The translations under genes and the position numbers were made by a program. 9,491 nucleotides of DNA, from the NCBI GenBank assembly GCA_964387745.1, contig CAYLXL010000057.1:1-9491 (forward strand), in the 5' to 3' direction. The stretch comes from JAGOUU01 sp964387745. Lineage in GTDB: Bacteria > Pseudomonadota > Gammaproteobacteria > JAGOUU01. How positions within the stretch are numbered: the stretch's first letter is position 1; each line of letters opens with the position of its first letter. Of this stretch, positions 1 through 6,400 are shown one piece after another. A model generated the notes under the pieces. The model was not told the origin of the DNA and made no database searches. It saw only the letters and a program-made list of their open reading frames with translations.

Positions 1-25
1 TCTTATAAATCAAAATCTCAACTGG

Positions 26-93
26 ATCCTGACGCTTTTGTCGTGTTATTACAGTATTTTTAATAATATATTTGGACGACAAAAGCTCAGGAT
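26..93. repeat. Imperfect long inverted repeat, REP-like
   Basis: Arm one, ATCCTGACGCTTTTGTCGT (26-44), and arm two, ACGACAAAAGCTCAGGAT (76-93), are reverse complements except for one extra base in the first arm, with a 31-base AT-rich loop. The arms contain the CATCCTGAGC-type core known from dispersed intergenic repeats in many bacteria, which argues for a repeat element over a simple terminator. A short open stretch at 1-63 ending in TAA TAA could be the 3' end of an upstream gene, but it is too short to support. Confidence 0.6.
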
Positions 94-151
94 TGACGGG
101 GTTTGAGCGTCTATTATTTGTGTAGATACTGATGTTTATAAAAGGGAGAAA

Positions 152-172
152 ATTATTTGCTTCGCAAATAAT
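152..172. repeat. Perfect AT-rich hairpin
   Basis: ATTATTTGC (152-160) and GCAAATAAT (164-172) are exact reverse complements around a TTC loop. No T-run follows on either strand, so it is not a standard terminator. The rest of 94-289 shows no gene, RNA or other structure that I can support. Confidence 0.6.
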
Positions 173-289
173 GCCAGAATGAATTCAGTGGTGTATCCAT
201 TACCCATCCACTCAAATCTTCATAGACCCGCATTTACAACCACTCCGAAATCTTACCCGAACTCATAAATAATTCAAATAATTAAAACT

Positions 290-335
290 CTTAAGCAACA
301 ATTAATCTTACTATGAGAAAGTCTAGCTATATAAA
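290..335 (+). promoter_or_regulatory. Candidate promoter with a two-half-site (PmrA-like) box
   Basis: TATAAA at 330-335 matches the -10 consensus at five of six positions. A weak -35 (CTTACT, 307-312) lies 17 bases upstream. Immediately before and overlapping it, CTTAAGCAA (290-298) and ATTAATCTT (301-309) form two half-sites with TTAA cores 11 bases apart, the layout of PmrA boxes that control effector genes in Legionella and Coxiella. The matches to the half-site consensus are only about 5/9 and 7/9, and the region is very AT-rich, so chance is a real possibility. The predicted leader is about 118 bases. Confidence 0.3.
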
Positions 336-374
336 TAATTATTAAATTAATGAATTAGTTAACTGGCTTGCAAA

Positions 375-390
375 AGCACCTCCAGGTGCT
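375..390. other. Hairpin in the 5' leader
   Basis: AGCACCTCCAGGTGCT is a perfect inverted repeat (7-base arms, 2-base centre; as RNA a 6-bp stem with a UCCA loop) lying 70 bases before the start codon and inside the predicted leader. It stands out as GC-rich in AT-rich surroundings. On the minus strand the stem is followed by TTTTG, so it could end antisense transcription; on the plus strand no T-run follows. It may be a leader structure or a protein-binding palindrome. Confidence 0.45.
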
Positions 391-448
391 AAGTTTAATA
401 ATAGTAATAGTATGTAGTATTCTGACTGTAAGTTGTTGATTTTAATAT

Positions 449-454
449 AAGAGG
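449..454 (+). promoter_or_regulatory. Shine-Dalgarno for the giant gene
   Basis: AAGAGG lies 5 bases before ATG 460, a good match to the anti-Shine-Dalgarno and slightly short spacing. Its first two bases overlap the in-frame stop TAA at 448-450, which excludes any upstream in-frame start. Confidence 0.75.
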
Positions 455-459
455 TTGTT

Positions 460-3400
460 ATGCCAAGTAGTAAAGGCGATAGCGGAGAAGGACAAAAAAA
501 AGGCAAAGTTAAAAAACACGACGAAGTCCTACTTGTGCCTGGTGGCAAATCGGCTGCTAGTGTTACGTCAGAAGCGGTAGAAGAATTCGACGCAGAAGAA
601 CCCACAGGGGCCGCTTTTGATTATGATGCTTATAAAAGAGCTCAAGAAACCGTAGAGCAGAGACTTGCAAAGCTAGAAGCAAAAAGTTTTGATGACTTAA
701 CCGAGTCGCTCGCTTTCGATCAACATGATAAGTTAAGACGTGAACAATTAGGTAAAACAGATTACCCAAGTTTCTATCAACGATGCTTAAGTGGTGATTT
801 ACCAAAGCTTGAGTTGTTATTAGGTCACTTTAGAGACGGGCAAATAAACCCATCATTTAAACGAGAGTTAGAAAAAACTAATACTAACGTTTTAATCAGA
901 ATTTTGAAACAAACAGCTGATAAGTATAATAATTTACTTAGAGATAGAAAAGCAAGTCCAGAACTGCAAAAAGTTATGCAGACTTTATTGTTTGAAACAA
1001 TAAAAAAAACCATAAAGGAATTTGATACTCGTGAAGAAAATGAAATTAAAGCAATAAAGCTCGAGGCTTTTAAAAAAATTGCAGAAAAACTCGATCAAAA
1101 AGATCCTCAATCATTAAAAATAAAAAAGATGATTGAAGAATATGACAAGGATGGTGCCGCAATAACCTCGAAACAAATTGAAGATGAAATCAATTGGTAT
1201 AACCAGATAAATCAAGACAAACCAATAAAAGTAGAATATTCAGATAGTTATAGAACAAAAATAAGGGAAGTTAAGCGTAAGTCGTTGTTAGAAAAAAATG
1301 CAGCAATCGCTGGCATGTTGAAATTGGTTCAAGAACCAACGATAGAAATTCAAATAAAACAAAAAGCTCAGGAGTTGCGAGAAGAACGTGAAAAACTAAA
1401 GCAACAAGAGTTTATTAGACGTAATGATAAAACAACGAAAACAATTAGAACAAAACAGAAAGATGGAACGTATAAAGTTAATCAAGTTCGAATAGATTTC
1501 ACTAAGAAATACATTGATCCTATAAATAATAGAATAAAAGAATTAATGGGTGAAATTGAATCTTTGGAACGTTTGAGTATTACTGAGAAATTTGCTGATT
1601 ATCAAAGCCCTGATCATGCAAAAGTTGGGGATTTAATGGAAGGCATATATCAGCAAGCTTATGGCGCTGAAGGTTTTGCTCCGCAACGTGATGATATGGA
1701 TGCTTTACGCCAACTACATTTATTATCTTCTTTAGAATTTCAAGTAGGGCGTAAAGAGTTAAAGATTCATTATGACAGGATTCTAAAAAACTTAGGTGTT
1801 ACCTCACCCGCAGATATAGCATTGCCTGATGGTAGCCCTTTTTATCAGGAATATATGAGGCTGCGTAATTTTTTGTTTGAAATGAGAGATTACTTAGAGT
1901 CAAGTTATGGTGAGTCATTTTTACCTAGCTCGCAGTTTGATGCTTATATGACTGAACTCGCTAACGGTTCAGCTAGAAAAGTCGCATGGCGTGATGTGCC
2001 AGGTCAAAAAATGTCATTATTGATTACAGGTAACAATACCCCTGTTTGTAGTCTTGGCGGGGCTCGTAGAAGAGCTGATGAGGGTGGGTATTTTGCGCGA
2101 GCTATGCTGATTAATCTTGGTAACTTTGGTGATATTAAGTTTGGCTTTAACCCTATAACAGGTCAAGCTTTTGCGATTAAAAAAGAAACTACTAGTAAAT
2201 GGGCAGACGGACGTTCAGGTCATGCATTTGAATATTTTAAGCGGAGTGAGGGATATGGCGAATTTCAAGATGAAAGCACTAGAGAAGAATATATTAATGA
2301 ACGAGAGGTGGAACGTCGAGCTGGGTTATTAGTGGGATTTGTTCAAAGAAGTAGAGATCAACAAGAAAAAATTCAAAAAGCCAAGAAAAAAGGAATTAAA
2401 GATAAAGACGCTCGAATAGTACTGCCGCATAGATTATCACCAGCTGTATTGGAAAATGAATCGCGCCCGCGTTTACCCGAACAATACAGAGTAAATTCAA
2501 CCATACAGAGATTATTGCCAGAACCTCAAGATCTCAAGGATTATCTTGAGGAACTATCAGCTCGACAAGTTGCAGCAGGAGTTGAGACTAGGCAGTTTCA
2601 GGTTGATCAGTGCTTAACTAGATTAGATCTGGCTGTTAAATATATGCAAGAAGCATATGCCATGATGGCTGAAGGTAGAATAATTCACTTTGATATCAAG
2701 CCAAAAAATTTCCAAGGCGTGCATTTTGATTTTGGTACATCAAAACTTGTACCCCATGACCAAGATTACGAAACATTTAATCATACATTTGATTTTATCA
2801 AAGCTGGTACGCCAGAATACATGGCGCCAGAATTGTTTGAGGGTGCAGATGATAGATTAAAAGAACGGCTTAATTTAACCCTTGAAATAGCAAATTTAGA
2901 AAGCCTTATCCAAGCCAAAAAAGAAATAAGCAGTCTAAGAGATATTAAAGAGTTAGAATTAAAAAAAATATCTAATAGCCTGTCATTAGATTATGAATTC
3001 TTGTTGGGACAGTTTGGTATAAATGCTAGTGACTTTAAACAGGAGAGAGGTAAAGACCCTAAGAAAATTATTTTTGATAAGATTAAGTCGATAGATTTTG
3101 AAAAAAATCTAGGACAAAAGAAAAAATCATTAGCTGATCTAGATAAGGATTTAAAAGAAAAACCAGTATCGACGACTATCACGGCAAATTACAAAGCCGA
3201 TATTTACTCAATAGGAGCTAGTATATTTGGTGTAACAAGAGCGGGTGTGTATCTAGATGCTTTTTTTATGCGCAAAGGGGTTTATCCGGACTATCATGAG
3301 GATGAAACAGGAAGAAGATTTAAAATAATAGGTAAGGTAGATGGTCAATTTGTTGGGAAATATTATAATGATGCAGGCAAAATAACATCTGAAAGAATAA

Positions 3401-6400
3401 CGTTTGATCCAGAAGATTTTATTCCGATAGGAAAAGAATATTCAGAGAAGGATAATGATGAAAGAAATGGGTTTGGTAAAAAAGGTTTCGAAAGTGAAGG
3501 TGTCAGAATATTAGATTGGGCCAGAAAAGTGGCAGCTGATAATCCAGAGAGTCTAGAGGCTCAAGATATTGTTACCAAACTTGAGCAAATCAGGGATAAA
3601 ATGCTGGCCATTAACCCAGATACTCGTGCTCAACTAAATCCAACTGATCGATCTAAGCTGGATTTAGAGAATGGAATGTCCTTATTAGAAATCTCGCTAC
3701 GTATAGAACATTATAAACAGCGCCTTACTAGTTTGAAGTCTGGAATGAGTCCACGTGAGAAGATTTTATATGAGTTGATTACCAAGGCAACAGAACAGGT
3801 AAGCGATACAAAAGTTGCACCAGCAACACTCGTCAATGATTACTTAACTAAGACACATAGTCGTCAAAGCATTAATCAAGCAGCAGCTGGAAGAGACAGC
3901 GCGCCACTTCTGGCTTTATTTATTGAATCGTTGCCAGATGAATATGTATCAAAATTTGTAACTGATCTCTTCTTAAGAATGTTTGAAGCTAGTTTGAAAA
4001 CGGTATTTATAGAAAAAAATGGATCGGCTTCAGCTTTGATAACGGCAATAAAATTTAATAAACCTAAGACATTTAAAGCGCTTATAGAAAAACTGCCTGC
4101 TGGTATTATCAGTGAAATATTGCTAGATAGCAAATTTAACGATCAGGTTGCTGAAAACCAATGGTTGTTACATTATTTAGCTAAGCAAGACTCTATGCAG
4201 TCCATTATGGATTTCCTAGAACATGTTTTTAATCTTGGATCCGAAGAAGACCAAAAGGCAGTTAAGCTGAAGTTATTACAAGATCCACTAAGCATGGGAG
4301 TGCAGGATGGGTTTGTTGATAATAAAACAGCAAGAAAATCAGCCTGTTATAATCCAGTAGTTTGGGCAATATATAATAAAAATTATGAGTTATTGAATAA
4401 ATATTGTGAGTTGTTAGGTGCTAAAGCTTTATCTGAATATAGGGATTCACATCAAGAAAGTTTATTTCATATTGCAGCAAAACAAAGTGATAAAAGAGCA
4501 TATGACATATTAAAAAAGGCAACAAAATTAACTGATCATAACTTATTAGGTAAAGAATTTGTACCAGGGCAAGTAGAGCAAGTTGGCACTGCTGGATCTA
4601 GTGCGGCAGCTGAAGTAGTTCCAACAGATGATAGAACTGCTGTAAGTCCATTATTTTATGCTTTTGAAGACTGTCCCGAATTAGTTAAGGATTATCTTAG
4701 TGATGTTGATACTGTGTTTGGCGGCAAAGATCAATTCCTGCAATTTCTGTTAGATGCTAAGAATCAGTACGGGATTTCACCGCTATTATTGGCGATAAAA
4801 GGTAATAACAAGGTTTTAATAGCTGCTTTATTTAATTATATTCAATCCAAATATAGCGAAGAACAACAATCAAAATTATTCTTAGATTTAAGAAATTCTG
4901 CTGGTAAACATGCGCTTGCCTACTGTGCTAATAATGATAATGTCGAATTATTTTCATCAATTACTGAATGTATTTTAAAAGGCAAAAGTTCTGAAGAGGC
5001 CAAGGCATTAATCAGAGATGTGTTTTTGACAATTCCACACAGTCCAGAGCATAGTGTGTTACAACATCTCTTATTAGATCAAAACCCTGCTCATGTTGCA
5101 GGTGGCGAAAAGATGCTGTTCAAAATTCAAGAAGCAATGCTGGGCCCATTTTCTCCTGACGGTGAAAAACAATTTGTGGCAGAGTGTCTTCAAGCTCTAG
5201 GTGATGATTCTTTAATGCGCGTATCAACAAAAGGATCGTTGCAAATTCTAGATGTTCTTGCTTCATCACCTGGTATAAACGGACAAGAATATAGAAAAAA
5301 GCTGCGTGTTAAGGCTTCTGATACTGGTAATACTGTTTTAACTGCGGTAATGCAGCATCCTGATCAACACGCTGTGGCAAAGGTATCTGCTTCTCTAGTC
5401 GCTGCTTGTATGAAGGATGTTGAAATAGGTACTGATGGGCATACTCAAGCTCAAGCATTAGCAAAAACACTGTTGTTAACACCAAATGCAGAAGGAAAGT
5501 CTGCTGCGTATCAACTTATAAAGCATGGTGAACAAGCGCTTAATAATACTATTGCTGTTTATAATACCAATGGCATTGTATTTACTCCAGATGAAAGAGT
5601 ATTGATTGATCAAATAAGTAGAGAACAAACAAGAAAAGCTGAACCTAGTGTTAACTGGGATGAGCTAGATGAATCTCGAACTGTTCGAGAAAAAACGTCT
5701 GTCCCAAAATCACAACCTCAGCCAGTAAAACCAATGTCAGAACCTAGCGCTGGGTATGGGCATCTAGTAGCACCTGCTATTGTTTCTCCTGCCGCAAGTG
5801 AGCTTAGAGATGAATCTGAATCTGTTGATGCAGATGATTCACCACCGGTTGTCCCTTCTGTTAGAGGTGGAGCAGCTGCTGCTGGAGGTGGAGGGGATGT
5901 TGTTGTGGGTTCTGGTTATTATTCTGATGATTATAGTGCAGGTTCAAAAGATGGTTCGGGAGATGAAAAACTAAGTTTAATTGCACCACATGGAGCTCAG
6001 ATAGCGTCTAGTGAATCAGCCGAACCTACAGTAACACTAGCTCCAGATGAATTATCAACATCAGCTAGAACATCACCAAGTCCGATGTCGTCTGTAGGAG
6101 AGGGCATAGTAGATCATACGGCCACCCTCGACACTGGGTCATTGAAATTACAATTATCTGAAGTTGAGTCTAGAATGCGTTTGATGGAAGAGATGCATTC
6201 TGAAATCACGCATTTGATGGAAGAGATGCATTCTGAAATAACGCATATTAAGCAAATGCAGAGTTACGCTCAATCTTTAAATGTGGGTTATCTAGAAAAA
6301 CAAAAAAAAGATTTAAGTCATGAACTAGATAAAAAAACTACAAAGTTAAGTTCTGTTGAATCTATGGCAATGGATGAACGTAGAAAGAAGGACCGTGAGA

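Noticed and set aside
1..63. Open stretch in frame 1 ending in TAA TAA, possible C-terminus of an upstream gene
   Set aside because: Only 20 codons are visible, another frame is open even longer (2-109), and the stretch overlaps the inverted repeat, so no coding claim can be supported.
313..345. Ten-codon leader ORF starting at ATG 313
   Set aside because: No Shine-Dalgarno, and it overlaps the more likely -10 element.
342..805. Overlapping minus-strand frames of 87 and 80 codons at the 5' end of the giant gene
   Set aside because: They run antisense to a well-supported coding region, show low-complexity composition and no recognisable motif; one merely spans the leader hairpin.
2161..3240. 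Possibility that the kinase region is a decayed pseudokinase
   Set aside because: Lys574, Asp745, Lys747, Asn750 and Asp757 are all present and the frame is intact, so loss of activity cannot be claimed from sequence.
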